Below, piece after piece: positions 15,155 to 23,256 of a stretch of 36,762 nt of DNA (position 1 is the first letter of the stretch; each line of letters begins with the position of its first letter). The DNA is taken from the NCBI GenBank assembly GCA_030150505.1, contig JASLFS010000019.1, positions 1 to 36,762 on the forward strand. The letters run 5' to 3'. The notes beneath the pieces were generated by a model, which was not told the origin of the DNA, did no database searches, and saw only the letters and a list, made by a program, of their open reading frames with translations. A program made the position numbers and the translations under genes. Source of the DNA: Vitreoscilla sp. (GTDB lineage Bacteria; Pseudomonadota; Gammaproteobacteria; Burkholderiales; Neisseriaceae).

Positions 15155-15742
15155 ATGCATATACTACCAATCATTCTTGGCTCAAGCTCTACCTTTCGCC
15201 AACAACAACTGCAAAAACTCGGGATATTATTTGAAGTGGCTAAGCCAACTTTCGATGAAACACCCTATCCTAGTGAATCCGCACACGACACTGCACTACG
15301 CCTTGCTATTGGCAAAGCGCAATCTTTGGTCAATACTTATCCTCAACATTTGATTATTGGGGCAGACCAAGTTGCATTTTGTAACAACCAACAATTAGGC
15401 AAACCAATGAGTGTTGCAAAAGCACAGCAAATGCTCACCATGCTAAGCGGACAATGCATCGATTTTCACAGTGCTATCGTGCTGCTAAATAGTAGCAACG
15501 GAACTTTACACCAATATGTCGATACAACTCAAGTAAAAATGAGAACCTTGAGCCAAAAACAAATTAACCGGTATTTAGAACAAGAACCCGATGCTATTTA
15601 TTGTGCTGGCGCAGCCAAAAGTGAAGGTTTAGGTGCATGCTTAATTGAATCTATTCACAGCACTGACCCCAATGCATTAATCGGCTTACCCATTTTTTCT
15701 TTGATTAATTTCTTAGAACTAGAAGGAATCAGCATTTTATGA
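15155..15742 (+). CDS. yceF: Maf-like nucleotide pyrophosphatase YceF (7-methyl-GTP pyrophosphatase type)
   Basis: Maf proteins hydrolyse non-canonical or modified nucleoside triphosphates; the YceF branch prefers 7-methyl-GTP. The 195-residue sequence has the N-terminal GSSSTFRQQQL, the FDETPYPSES segment, IIGADQVAF with the catalytic-region aspartate, and KSEGLG near the C-terminus, as in E. coli YceF. Its position beside yceD-rpmF-plsX is the same as in E. coli and supports YceF over the dTTP/UTP-type YhdE. The ATG at 15155 opens the conserved ILGSSS strand; the TTG at 15131 is rejected. It overlaps the next gene by 4 bases (ATGA). Confidence 0.9.
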   Translation: MHILPIILGSSSTFRQQQLQKLGILFEVAKPTFDETPYPSESAHDTALRLAIGKAQSLVNTYPQHLIIGADQVAFCNNQQLGKPMSVAKAQQMLTMLSGQCIDFHSAIVLLNSSNGTLHQYVDTTQVKMRTLSQKQINRYLEQEPDAIYCAGAAKSEGLGACLIESIHSTDPNALIGLPIFSLINFLELEGISIL

Positions 15743-16446
15743 CTCAACCTATTTTGTATCTTATCCCAACACCATTAGGTACACCTGATACGCCTTGCTT
15801 ATTGCCTCATGAAAATGAACTCATTATCAACATCACCGATTTTGTTGTTGAGGCTGAAAAAACGGCACGAGCTCACTTAAAAGCACTGGGCGTTACCACG
15901 CCGATTCGTGAATTGAATTTACAAACGCTCAATGAACATACCGATACCAAAGACATTAGTCATTTATTAGAACCATTAAAATCTGGCAAAAATATGGGTT
16001 TACTCAGTGAGGCTGGCTGCCCTGCTGTGGCTGACCCTGGTTCGAATTTAGTTGCTCTGGCTCATGCTCATGGCTTCCGTGTTCAACCTTTAATTGGTCC
16101 ATCTAGCATTTTAATGGCAATGATGGCTTCTGGTGCCAATGGGCAGCGATTTGCTTTTAAGGGTTATTTACCCCAAGATAAAGCAGAGCGTTTAAGCACA
16201 TTAAAGCAGCTTGAGCACTTATCAAAAGAGCATGACGAAACACAAATCTTTATCGAAACACCTTATCGAAATGATGCCATGTTAGAAGATGCGCTAGCAT
16301 CATTGCGTCCTCACACTCGTTTTTGTATTGCTTGTGATTTAACGCTACCAACAGAAACCATTATTAGTTTACCTGTTAAAGATTGGCCTAAAGTTCGCCC
16401 TAACTTAAAAAAACGCCCGACCATTTTTGTTTTGCATCACAGCTAA
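15739..16446 (+). CDS. SAM-dependent methyltransferase, tetrapyrrole methylase / RsmI-like family
   Basis: This 235-residue protein belongs to the tetrapyrrole (corrin/porphyrin) methylase fold. Visible are the first strand LYLIPTPLGTP, FVVEAEKTARAHLKALG, the SAM-loop segment GLLSEAGCPAVADPGSNLV (about 93-111), and PLIGPSSILMAMMASG. It is shorter than RsmI (about 280) and lacks RsmI's C-terminal extension, so it is likely the shorter paralogue group often found beside maf, with unproven substrate. Translationally coupled to yceF by an ATGA overlap, and closed by a bidirectional terminator. Confidence 0.82.
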   Translation: MTQPILYLIPTPLGTPDTPCLLPHENELIINITDFVVEAEKTARAHLKALGVTTPIRELNLQTLNEHTDTKDISHLLEPLKSGKNMGLLSEAGCPAVADPGSNLVALAHAHGFRVQPLIGPSSILMAMMASGANGQRFAFKGYLPQDKAERLSTLKQLEHLSKEHDETQIFIETPYRNDAMLEDALASLRPHTRFCIACDLTLPTETIISLPVKDWPKVRPNLKKRPTIFVLHHS

Positions 16447-16461
16447 TCAAAAAGCCAATAC

Positions 16462-16494
16462 AAAAACAGCCCTTAATAAATAAGGGCTGTTTTT
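16462..16494. terminator. Bidirectional terminator between the methyltransferase gene and amiC
   Basis: A 14-bp perfect stem AAAAACAGCCCTTA / TAAGGGCTGTTTTT with a 5-base loop (16462-16475 and 16481-16494); A and T tracts are part of the stem, so it works in both directions. Confidence 0.88.
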
Positions 16495-16515
16495 ATTGTT
16501 ATTTAAGATATTAAT

Positions 16516-17817
16516 TTAGCTTTTCAAAGCCGCTCCACCAGCTAAGTACTTACTAACACCTTCTGCAATGGCATTACCTAATTTCACTCTAAATGCAGAA
16601 CTGCCTAATAATTTTGCTTCCTCTGGATTTGAAATAAAAGCAGTCTCCACCAAAATAGAAGGAATATCCGGCGCTTTTAATACAGCAAAGTTGGCTTGGT
16701 CTACAGTACCTTTGTGCAACTTATTAATTCTACCTAGTTCGGTTAAGACATATTTTCCTAACTTCAAACTATCGTTAATCGTTGCTGTTTGTGCCATATC
16801 AAACAAGGTTTTATCAATAGATGGATCACCAACACTTTTCACTCCACCAATCAAATCAGCTTTGTTTTGTGTTCCTTCTAGAAATTTTGCGGCAGCACTG
16901 GTTGCGCCTTTCGTGCTTAGCGCATAAACGCCTGTACCTCGAGCTGAAGGAGAAGTAAATGCATCGGCATGAATAGAAATAAAGATATCGGCATTGAGTT
17001 TACGGGCTTTTGCCACTCGTACTGTCAATGGAATAAAAACATCTTCACTTCTGGTCATGTGAACTTGATAACCTTTTGCCTGTAGTTTTTTCCGTGTTTC
17101 TTTCGCAACAGCCAAAACCACATCTTTTTCTCGTAATCCTGCTGGTCCAATAGCGCCGGGATCTTCACCACCATGCCCTGGATCTAACATAATCACAACT
17201 TTTCGGTTAGGTGATTTCGGAATAACCTTACCAGTACTTTCATGCTTTGGAGGATTGACTTGTTGCTCAGGAATTGAGGTTTGCGCAGTAACCGTTGTTG
17301 AACCATCTTGGCGAACTTTGCCTTTATTGTAATCTTCCAAAAGCGCCATCAATGGATCATCATCCATTTTTGCAGTAGCAATATTAGAACTTGGATACAA
17401 ATCAACAACCAAGCGATGTTTAAAATTTTCAACTGGTGGTAAAGTAAAAACTTGAGGGCTAATCGCTTGCTTTAGTTCCATCACAATCCGAACAGTTTCA
17501 GGATTAAACTGCCCCACTCGAACCGCTTTAATATAAGGATCAGTGGCCAAAACTTTATGCGTTAATGTTTGCAGCATATCATTTAAACGCATGCCTTCAA
17601 TATCAACAACCAAGCGTGATGGTGCATCTAAGGTAAAATATTTGTATTTTACTGAAGCATCTGATTCCAACGTCATTCGCGTATAAGCAGAAGCTGGCCA
17701 CAAACGAACTGCAATCATCTGTGCAGTGTTTTGAGCCAATGCAGCCAAAGGAGTGACACTTAATACCATTCCCCCAGCAGCAGCTTGCAATAATTGACGG
17801 CGTGTTAATTTTGCCAT
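16516..17817 (-). CDS. amiC: N-acetylmuramoyl-L-alanine amidase, Tat-exported (AmiC type)
   Basis: AmiC cleaves the amide between MurNAc and the stem peptide during daughter-cell separation in the periplasm. The 433-residue precursor begins with a twin-arginine signal (LTRRQLLQ, residues 4-11, hydrophobic to ALA-Q near 29). An AMIN domain follows (about 33-145), then a linker (150-205) and an Amidase_3 domain from about 207. Zinc ligands are H215 in DPGHGGEDPGA, E230 in GLREKDVV and H283 in SIHADAF; the catalytic glutamate is in ILVETAFISNPEE. The start overlaps the end of tsaE by 13 bases, the tsaE-ami order seen in many proteobacteria. Confidence 0.93.
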   Translation of the reverse strand: MAKLTRRQLLQAAAGGMVLSVTPLAALAQNTAQMIAVRLWPASAYTRMTLESDASVKYKYFTLDAPSRLVVDIEGMRLNDMLQTLTHKVLATDPYIKAVRVGQFNPETVRIVMELKQAISPQVFTLPPVENFKHRLVVDLYPSSNIATAKMDDDPLMALLEDYNKGKVRQDGSTTVTAQTSIPEQQVNPPKHESTGKVIPKSPNRKVVIMLDPGHGGEDPGAIGPAGLREKDVVLAVAKETRKKLQAKGYQVHMTRSEDVFIPLTVRVAKARKLNADIFISIHADAFTSPSARGTGVYALSTKGATSAAAKFLEGTQNKADLIGGVKSVGDPSIDKTLFDMAQTATINDSLKLGKYVLTELGRINKLHKGTVDQANFAVLKAPDIPSILVETAFISNPEEAKLLGSSAFRVKLGNAIAEGVSKYLAGGAALKS

Positions 17818-18263
17818 AACGAAATACTTTGCTTACCAAGTTCTGAGACAGCCTCAATTGTACACATTCGCCCTTCTCCTTGCATACTGAAAGTCATTAA
17901 CAAATCAGCTTTTGGCACATATTCGCCACCCAATAAAGGCCATTCAATAAAATTAATACAATTATCAACAAATAAATCATCCAATCCTGCATCATGCCAT
18001 TCTTCTGGTGAAGCAAAACGGTACAAATCAAAATGATTTACTTGAAAAACATCTAGATGATAAGTTTCCACGATAGCATATGTAGGGCTTTTCACTGCGC
18101 CCTCAAAACCTAAGCCTCGTAAGAATCCTCTGGTGAATGTTGTCTTACCACAGCCTAAATCACCTTGTAAATAAACAGTCAAAGGTGCTTTAAAAATCGA
18201 AGCTGCTTGGCGACCTAAATCCAATGTAGCCTCTTCATTATTCAAAATTTGCGTATAATGCAT
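17805..18263 (-). CDS. tsaE: tRNA threonylcarbamoyladenosine biosynthesis ATPase TsaE
   Basis: TsaE is the ATPase that works with TsaB-TsaD to make t6A at position 37 of ANN-decoding tRNAs. The 152-residue protein has Walker A GDLGCGKTT (34-42), the SPTYAIVETY motif (about 59-68), HFDLYRF, and FIEWPLLG near the C-terminus, all typical. No Shine-Dalgarno is evident before the ATG at 18263, and the 43-base gap to divergent queG leaves little room for a leader: a TATGAT box on the minus strand at 18277-18272 would start transcription at or next to the ATG. It is followed by amiC with overlap. Confidence 0.94.
   Translation of the reverse strand: MHYTQILNNEEATLDLGRQAASIFKAPLTVYLQGDLGCGKTTFTRGFLRGLGFEGAVKSPTYAIVETYHLDVFQVNHFDLYRFASPEEWHDAGLDDLFVDNCINFIEWPLLGGEYVPKADLLMTFSMQGEGRMCTIEAVSELGKQSISLWQN
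18254..18259 (+). promoter_or_regulatory. Putative -10 of queG, inside the 5' end of tsaE
   Basis: TATAAT is preceded by TTTGCG; there is no recognisable -35. A start near 18266 would give a leader of about 41 bases for queG. Confidence 0.35.
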
Positions 18264-18306
18264 TATCGATCATCATATTTAATCATTAAGTTATAACATT
18301 TTTAGC

Positions 18307-19353
18307 ATGGATGCACATTATCTGGCAACGGTTATCAAAGAATGGAGTATTGAACTCGGTTTTATTGAAGCCAAAATTAGTTCCATTACCCTCTCTCAAT
18401 CCGAAGCAGATAAAGTAAATGAATGGCTTGCTCAAGGCTATCATGGCGATATGTCTTTTTTTGAAAAGCACGGGGATAAAAGAACAGATGCACGCTACGT
18501 TTTGCCTGAGGCAAAAAGCGTCATTACTGTTGCAATGCCATATTGGCAAGGCAACCCACAGGATTCATGGCAAGTTTTGCAAGAACCCAATCAAGCTTAT
18601 ATTTCACGTTATGCTTTAGGTCGAGATTATCACAAGGTATTACGACAACGTTTAAAACAGTTAGGCGAAAAAATTGCCGCTGAAATACCTGGCGTTATTT
18701 GCCGCCCTGTTGTAGATAGTGCACCGATATCTGAAGTCGCCTTTTCCGCTCAAGCTGGTTTAGGCTGGCGTGGTAAACACTCTTTACTACTCCAAAAAGA
18801 TTCAGGCAGCCTGTTTTTCCTGGGTGCGCTGCTACTTAATATTGATTTACCCAAAGATACTCCTATTGCTTCTCATTGTGGTCGGTGTCAACGCTGTATG
18901 GATAGTTGCCCAACCAAAGCCATTATTGCACCCTACACTGTAGATGCTCGCCGCTGCATTTCCTACTTAACAATCGAGTCAAAACAAATTATTCCTATTG
19001 AATTTCGACAAGCCTTAGGCAATCGAATTTATGGCTGTGATGATTGCCAACTCGTTTGCCCTTTTACGCGCTTTGCAAAGTCCAACCAAGAAGCTGACTT
19101 TATTCCCAGACATGGATTGGACCAAGTAAGCTTATTAAGTTTACTCAGTTGGACAGAAGAACAATTCCAAAAAAAAATGGCAGGTAGTCCTATCTTTCGC
19201 ATTGGCTATCTAAAATGGCTATCAAACATCATCATCGCTCTAGGCAATGCCACCAAAAGTGCTACAATTAGCGAGGAAGTTGCGCCTTTCATGACGCACG
19301 CTGATCCCTTAATTTCAGAAGCAGCAGCTTGGACACTCTCTCAACATGAATAA
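18307..19353 (+). CDS. queG: Epoxyqueuosine reductase
   Basis: QueG carries out the last step of queuosine synthesis, reducing epoxyqueuosine in tRNA using cobalamin and two 4Fe-4S clusters. The 348-residue protein shows the N-terminal WLAQGYHGDMSFFEKH segment, SAPISEVAFSAQAGLGWRGKHS (about 140-161), and the cluster motifs HCGRCQRCMDSCP and GCDDCQLVCPF, with ARRCISYLTIE between them. The C-terminal helical part is shorter than in E. coli QueG (379). The reading frame contains an exact uptake sequence (minus orientation) at 18801-18812. It overlaps murI by 8 bases. Confidence 0.95.
   Translation: MDAHYLATVIKEWSIELGFIEAKISSITLSQSEADKVNEWLAQGYHGDMSFFEKHGDKRTDARYVLPEAKSVITVAMPYWQGNPQDSWQVLQEPNQAYISRYALGRDYHKVLRQRLKQLGEKIAAEIPGVICRPVVDSAPISEVAFSAQAGLGWRGKHSLLLQKDSGSLFFLGALLLNIDLPKDTPIASHCGRCQRCMDSCPTKAIIAPYTVDARRCISYLTIESKQIIPIEFRQALGNRIYGCDDCQLVCPFTRFAKSNQEADFIPRHGLDQVSLLSLLSWTEEQFQKKMAGSPIFRIGYLKWLSNIIIALGNATKSATISEEVAPFMTHADPLISEAAAWTLSQHE
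18801..18812 (-). repeat. DNA uptake sequence (AG-simDUS), single copy inside queG
   Basis: TTCAGGCAGCCT is the exact reverse complement of AGGCTGCCTGAA. It encodes part of KDSGSLF and is not part of an inverted repeat. It is identical to the two copies at 23968-23995. Confidence 0.75.
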
Positions 19354-20158
19354 ACCACAAAATCGTCCCATTGGCGTCTTTGATTCAGGCGTTGGCGGCT
19401 TAACCGTAGTACGCGCATTAATGGAGCGCTTGCCATTAGAAAATATTATTTACTTTGGTGATACTGCCCGGGTGCCTTACGGCGTTAAATCTCGTGCCAC
19501 CATTGAAAATTTCACTTCTCAAATTGCCCAATTTTTACTAGAGCAAGATGTTAAAGCCATGGTCATTGCTTGCAACACCATTGCCGCGGTTGCTGGAGAT
19601 AAAGTTCGATCAATGGCGGGTAATATGCCTGTATTAGATGTGATTGATGCGGGTGCTAAAGCCGCCATTCAAACCACCAAAACAGGCAATATTGGCATCA
19701 TCGCAACCAATACAACAGTTAATAGCAATGCTTATGCCCGAGCAATTAGTGCCAATAGTTCAACCGCGCGTGTTGTGTCACAAGCTTGCCCATTGTTTGT
19801 TCCTTTAGTAGAAGAAGGCTGGCTTGATCATGAAGTAACTCGCTTAACTGCACGAGAATACCTCAGACCCATTTTATCTGAAGATATTGATACATTGGTA
19901 TTAGGCTGCACGCACTACCCTTTGCTGAAACCATTAATACAGCAAGAAGCCAGTAATTTGATGTTAGTGGACTCTGCCATTACCACCGCACAAGCCACAG
20001 CTGAAGCATTGGCAAAAGCCAATCTCTTGAATCAAGACAATGACCGCCCTGCAGATTATCGCTTCTATGTGACAGATATCCCGTTACGCTTTCGCACCAT
20101 CGGCGAACGTTTTCTTGGTCGCTCTTTAGATCAAATTGAAATGATTAATCTTTACTAA
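19346..20158 (+). CDS. murI: Glutamate racemase
   Basis: MurI makes D-glutamate for peptidoglycan by cofactor-independent racemisation. The 270-residue sequence has IGVFDSGVGGLTVV (9-22), YFGDTARVPYG (36-46), the first catalytic cysteine C76 in VIACNTIAAV and the second C188 in VLGCTHYPLL. The ATG lies within the end of queG (8-base overlap), so the two genes are probably translated from one message. A terminator follows 22 bases after the stop. Confidence 0.96.
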   Translation: MNKPQNRPIGVFDSGVGGLTVVRALMERLPLENIIYFGDTARVPYGVKSRATIENFTSQIAQFLLEQDVKAMVIACNTIAAVAGDKVRSMAGNMPVLDVIDAGAKAAIQTTKTGNIGIIATNTTVNSNAYARAISANSSTARVVSQACPLFVPLVEEGWLDHEVTRLTAREYLRPILSEDIDTLVLGCTHYPLLKPLIQQEASNLMLVDSAITTAQATAEALAKANLLNQDNDRPADYRFYVTDIPLRFRTIGERFLGRSLDQIEMINLY

Positions 20159-20180
20159 GTAGAATATAAGGCAACATTCC

Positions 20181-20217
20181 AAAGCCCAATAACCAAATCG
20201 TTATTGGGCTTTCTTTA
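20181..20217 (+). terminator. Terminator of queG-murI
   Basis: AAAGCCCAATAAC / GTTATTGGGCTTT (20181-20193 and 20200-20212) is a perfect 13-bp stem with a 6-base loop, followed by CTTTAT. Confidence 0.85.
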
Positions 20218-20245
20218 TGACAATTCAAAAAAATACATTAAAATA

Positions 20246-20259
20246 TTGATATAAATCAG
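20246..20259 (+). promoter_or_regulatory. FNR/CRP-type box upstream of feoA
   Basis: TTGAT-ATAA-ATCAG matches the FNR consensus TTGAT-N4-ATCAA at 9 of 10 positions. Its centre is about 58 bases before the predicted feo start, near the usual class I activator distance. Confidence 0.5.
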
Positions 20260-20298
20260 TCAAATAAATTCTTTTACACTCGATTCAAAAAATAGAGC

Positions 20299-20304
20299 TA
20301 TAAT
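20299..20304 (+). promoter_or_regulatory. -10 box of the feo operon
   Basis: A consensus TATAAT is about 50 bases before the feoA ATG. TTTACA at 20273-20278 is the best -35 candidate, but the spacing is 20 bases, which suggests need for an activator. The Fur box starts 9 bases downstream. Confidence 0.55.
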
Positions 20305-20313
20305 ATCGCAAAA

Positions 20314-20332
20314 GCTAATGATAATGAATCTC
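20314..20332 (+). promoter_or_regulatory. Fur box overlapping the feo transcription start region
   Basis: GCTAATGATAATGAATCTC matches the 19-bp Fur consensus at 15 of 19 positions. It sits directly after the -10 box, where Fur-Fe2+ would block transcription. Confidence 0.7.
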
Positions 20333-20354
20333 ATACAGGTAAGGAATAAAACAA

Positions 20355-20615
20355 ATGGCTGACTTCATCGGATTACACCAGCTAAAAAAAGGTGAGCAAA
20401 TGATCATCAATGGCATTATTGATAATCAACACTTTGGCGAACTGGACTACCTCGTTAGTCAACGCCTTGCCGATTTAGGATTTTCAAATGGCATGTCTAT
20501 TACTGTTATTGCCAAAGGTTTTTTAAACCGTGGTCCAGTTGCTGTTCGTTTGAGCAATGGCTCACAGTTTTCATTGCGCATGGCAGAAGCCATGAAAATC
20601 ACAGGCTATTGCTAA
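20355..20615 (+). CDS. feoA: Ferrous iron transport protein A
   Basis: FeoA is a small cytosolic SH3-like partner of the FeoB iron transporter. The 86-residue protein has the family pattern LHQLKKGEQMII, RLADLGFSNGMSITVI and GPVAVRLSNGSQFSLRMAEAMKI. AAGGAA lies about 8 bases before the ATG. It is the first gene of the feo operon, behind a Fur box and an FNR-like box, and feoB follows after 22 bases. Confidence 0.95.
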   Translation: MADFIGLHQLKKGEQMIINGIIDNQHFGELDYLVSQRLADLGFSNGMSITVIAKGFLNRGPVAVRLSNGSQFSLRMAEAMKITGYC

Positions 20616-20637
20616 CTAAACCCATTTGAGAAAATAC

Positions 20638-22512
20638 ATGACACACTATTCATATGCCTTAGTTGGTGCTCCTAACTGTGGTAAAACCGTTTTATTCAAT
20701 GCATTAACAGGTTCTCGTGCCAAAGTTGCCAACTACCCAGGCGTAACCGTTGATAAACGTGAAGGCTACTTTTTAGAAGATAAAGAGCGATTAATTATCG
20801 ACTTGCCAGGCACCTATAGCTTAAACGTAACCAGTCCTGATGAAGCTGTTACCCGAGATTTATTAACTGGTCAATATCAAGATAAAAACCTTCCTAGTCC
20901 TGATGCAATTATTGCAGTAGCCGATGCAACCAATTTACGCATGACATTGCGCATGGTTTTGGAATTAAAAGCCTTGGATATTCCCATGGTTGTTTCACTA
21001 AACTTAAGTGATGTAGCAGCCAAACGAGGCTTAAGCATTGATACCGAAAAGCTTAGCGAATTATTAGGCATGCCTGTTGTAGCAACCACAGCAACCACCG
21101 CTCAAGGCACGCATGCGCTAAAACAAGCCATTAAAGATTTACCAAAAACCAAAAATCATCAAACCAACGCTCAACTAATCGACAAGCTAGCAAAACTCAA
21201 TAGCAAAACACTTTATGATGAAGTTGAGAAGCTACTAACAGCAACCGTTAAAAAACCAATTCAGCTGCCTAATTGGCATAAAAAAGTAGATCATTTGGTT
21301 CTGCACCCTATTTGGGGAATGCTTATTTTAATGGTTATTCTATTATTGGTTTTCCAAGCAGTTTATGCTTGGGCTGCTCCAATTCAAGATTTATTTGCTG
21401 GTAGCATTGAAGACTTTGGCGCATGGGTTGGTGAAGCCATTCCAGCAGGCGCACTCAATAGTTTATTAGTTAATGGTGTGATTGCTGGTGTTGGAGCAGT
21501 AGTTGAATTCGTTCCTCAAATTGCCATCTTATTTGCCTTCATATTGCTATTAGAAGATTCAGGCTATCTACCACGAGCTGCTTTCTTATTGGATAATGTT
21601 TTATCGAAAACAGGTTTATCTGGTCGTGCTTTCATTCCATTGCTATCGAGCTTTGCTTGCGCAATTCCTGCAGTCATGTCAGCAAGAACCATTCAAGACC
21701 CGCGAGAGCGCTTAGTCACAATTGCCATCGCTCCAATCTTAACTTGCTCTGCACGCTTACCTATTTACGCCCTTATTATTGCAGCGATTGTGCCCAATAC
21801 CGATGTTTGGGGACTTTTTAACTTACAAGGTCTGACCTTATTTGCTTTGTATTTTATTTCAATCATCTCTGCTGCATTGGTTGCCTATGTCCTAAAATTA
21901 TTTAGCACTCGCAAAGGACGCATTCAACAATTTCCATTATTAATGGAATTACCAACATTCCGATTACCAAACTTCAAACACATTATCTTTAGCTTATGGG
22001 ATAGAGTGAGCTCTTTCCTAAAACGTGCTGGTACCATTATTTTAGCCATTAGCGTTGTATTATGGTTTTTAGTAAGCTATCCAGCCGCCCCTATCGATGC
22101 AACACTACCTGCGATTGAATACAGCTATGCGGGTATGATTGGTAGTTTTATTGAGCCTGTATTTGCTCCTATTGGCTTCACATGGGAAATGTGTATTGCC
22201 ATGATTCCAGGCTTTGCTGCTCGTGAAGTTGTTGTTGCTGCATTAGGTACTGTTTATTCTGTCAGTGCAGAATCAGAAGATGTATTACAACAATCCCTCA
22301 TCCCAGTTATCAATTCAAAATGGAGTTTACCAACTGCATTTTCATTTTTAGCTTGGTATATTTACGCACCAATGTGCATGGCGACTTTAGCAGTCATTCG
22401 CCGTGAAACAAAATCCATCAAGCAAACATTACTCATTACGGCTTATTTGTTTGTTTTAGCATATGCATTTGCATGGATTGTTTACCACTTAACTGGATGG
22501 TTTATCTCATGA
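20638..22512 (+). CDS. feoB: Ferrous iron transporter FeoB
   Basis: FeoB is the inner-membrane Fe2+ importer with an N-terminal G domain. From the ATG at 20638 it has 624 residues, with G1 GAPNCGKT (10-17), G2 within YPGVTVDKREG, G3 DLPG (55-58) and G4 NLSD (120-123). The membrane region starts near 220 and includes two Gate repeats with conserved cysteines (SSFACAIPAVMSAR and ILTCSARLPIY), and FAAREVVVAALGT. It is shorter than E. coli FeoB (773), as in many betaproteobacteria. The TTG four codons upstream (20626) is unlikely because GAGAA precedes the ATG. The stop overlaps the next small gene (ATGA). Confidence 0.95.
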   Translation: MTHYSYALVGAPNCGKTVLFNALTGSRAKVANYPGVTVDKREGYFLEDKERLIIDLPGTYSLNVTSPDEAVTRDLLTGQYQDKNLPSPDAIIAVADATNLRMTLRMVLELKALDIPMVVSLNLSDVAAKRGLSIDTEKLSELLGMPVVATTATTAQGTHALKQAIKDLPKTKNHQTNAQLIDKLAKLNSKTLYDEVEKLLTATVKKPIQLPNWHKKVDHLVLHPIWGMLILMVILLLVFQAVYAWAAPIQDLFAGSIEDFGAWVGEAIPAGALNSLLVNGVIAGVGAVVEFVPQIAILFAFILLLEDSGYLPRAAFLLDNVLSKTGLSGRAFIPLLSSFACAIPAVMSARTIQDPRERLVTIAIAPILTCSARLPIYALIIAAIVPNTDVWGLFNLQGLTLFALYFISIISAALVAYVLKLFSTRKGRIQQFPLLMELPTFRLPNFKHIIFSLWDRVSSFLKRAGTIILAISVVLWFLVSYPAAPIDATLPAIEYSYAGMIGSFIEPVFAPIGFTWEMCIAMIPGFAAREVVVAALGTVYSVSAESEDVLQQSLIPVINSKWSLPTAFSFLAWYIYAPMCMATLAVIRRETKSIKQTLLITAYLFVLAYAFAWIVYHLTGWFIS

Positions 22513-22634
22513 TACAAGATATTATTGTCGGCATTATTGTCTTAACTTGCGCAGCTTACTTGGCTAGAAAATATGTTTTTAAACCCAAAAAAAGCAAAAA
22601 AGGATCTTGTGGCGGATGCAATAAATGCGGCTAA
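22509..22634 (+). CDS. FeoB-associated Cys-rich membrane protein
   Basis: A 41-residue protein is encoded in an ATGA overlap with feoB. It has one N-terminal membrane segment (IIVGIIVLTCAAYLA, about 5-19), a basic stretch (KPKKSKKG) and a C-terminal CGGCNKCG cluster with C34, C37 and C40. This is the pattern of the FeoB-associated Cys-rich membrane protein family (a FeoC-like position in the operon but unrelated in sequence). The cysteines may bind iron or an iron-sulfur cluster, but this is unproven. It is easily missed because of its size. Confidence 0.88.
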   Translation: MIQDIIVGIIVLTCAAYLARKYVFKPKKSKKGSCGGCNKCG

Positions 22635-22663
22635 AAACCTATAATTAATTAAGGATTACGACC

Positions 22664-23209
22664 ATGATAGTCAACCCAACAACTATTCTTCATTTTTGGT
22701 TTCAAGAATGTACTGCTGCTGATTGGTTTACCAAAAATGAAGCATTTGATGCATTATTAAAACAGCGATTTCATACCACTTTAATCGCAGCCAAAAATGG
22801 TGAATGTTTTGCTTGGCGTAAGACAATTCATGGTCGATTAGCCGAAATTATTATCTTGGACCAATTTTCTAGAAATGTTTTTCGAGACACACCAGCTGCA
22901 TTTGCTCAAGACAGCATGGCCTTAGTGCTTTCTCAAGAAGCCATCGAAAGCCCTGAGTTTTCCACGCTATCGATAGATGAAAAAAAATTCATGCTCATGC
23001 CAATGATGCACTCTGAATCCAAAATTATTCATGAAATAGCACTAGAACAATTTACTCAACTAGGCGATGCGCAAACGCTTGAATATGAAATCTTGCACAA
23101 ACAGATTATCGACCGTTTTAACCGTTACCCACATCGCAACATCATTCTAAATCGCCAATCAACTGATGAAGAATTAGCATTTTTACAAGAACCCAATTCG
23201 TCTTTTTAG
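22664..23209 (+). CDS. DUF924 family protein
   Basis: The 181-residue soluble protein matches DUF924. It contains ILHFWFQECTAADWFTKNEAFD at the N-terminus, HGRLAEIIILDQFSRNVFRDTPAAFAQD (about 63-90), and MPMMHSES, with a mainly helical (TPR-like) prediction. The function of the family is unknown. AAGGA lies 9 bases before the ATG. It follows the feo genes by 29 bases without a visible terminator, so it may be read through from the feo promoter, but a functional link is not shown. Confidence 0.85.
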   Translation: MIVNPTTILHFWFQECTAADWFTKNEAFDALLKQRFHTTLIAAKNGECFAWRKTIHGRLAEIIILDQFSRNVFRDTPAAFAQDSMALVLSQEAIESPEFSTLSIDEKKFMLMPMMHSESKIIHEIALEQFTQLGDAQTLEYEILHKQIIDRFNRYPHRNIILNRQSTDEELAFLQEPNSSF

Positions 23210-23256
23210 TACCATTTCATATATCATGATGGTATTAATAATATAAAGAGATGGAA

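Noticed and set aside
20626..20637. TTG start for feoB
   Set aside because: The ATG at 20638 begins the G-domain directly as in homologues, and the GAGAA motif is positioned for it.
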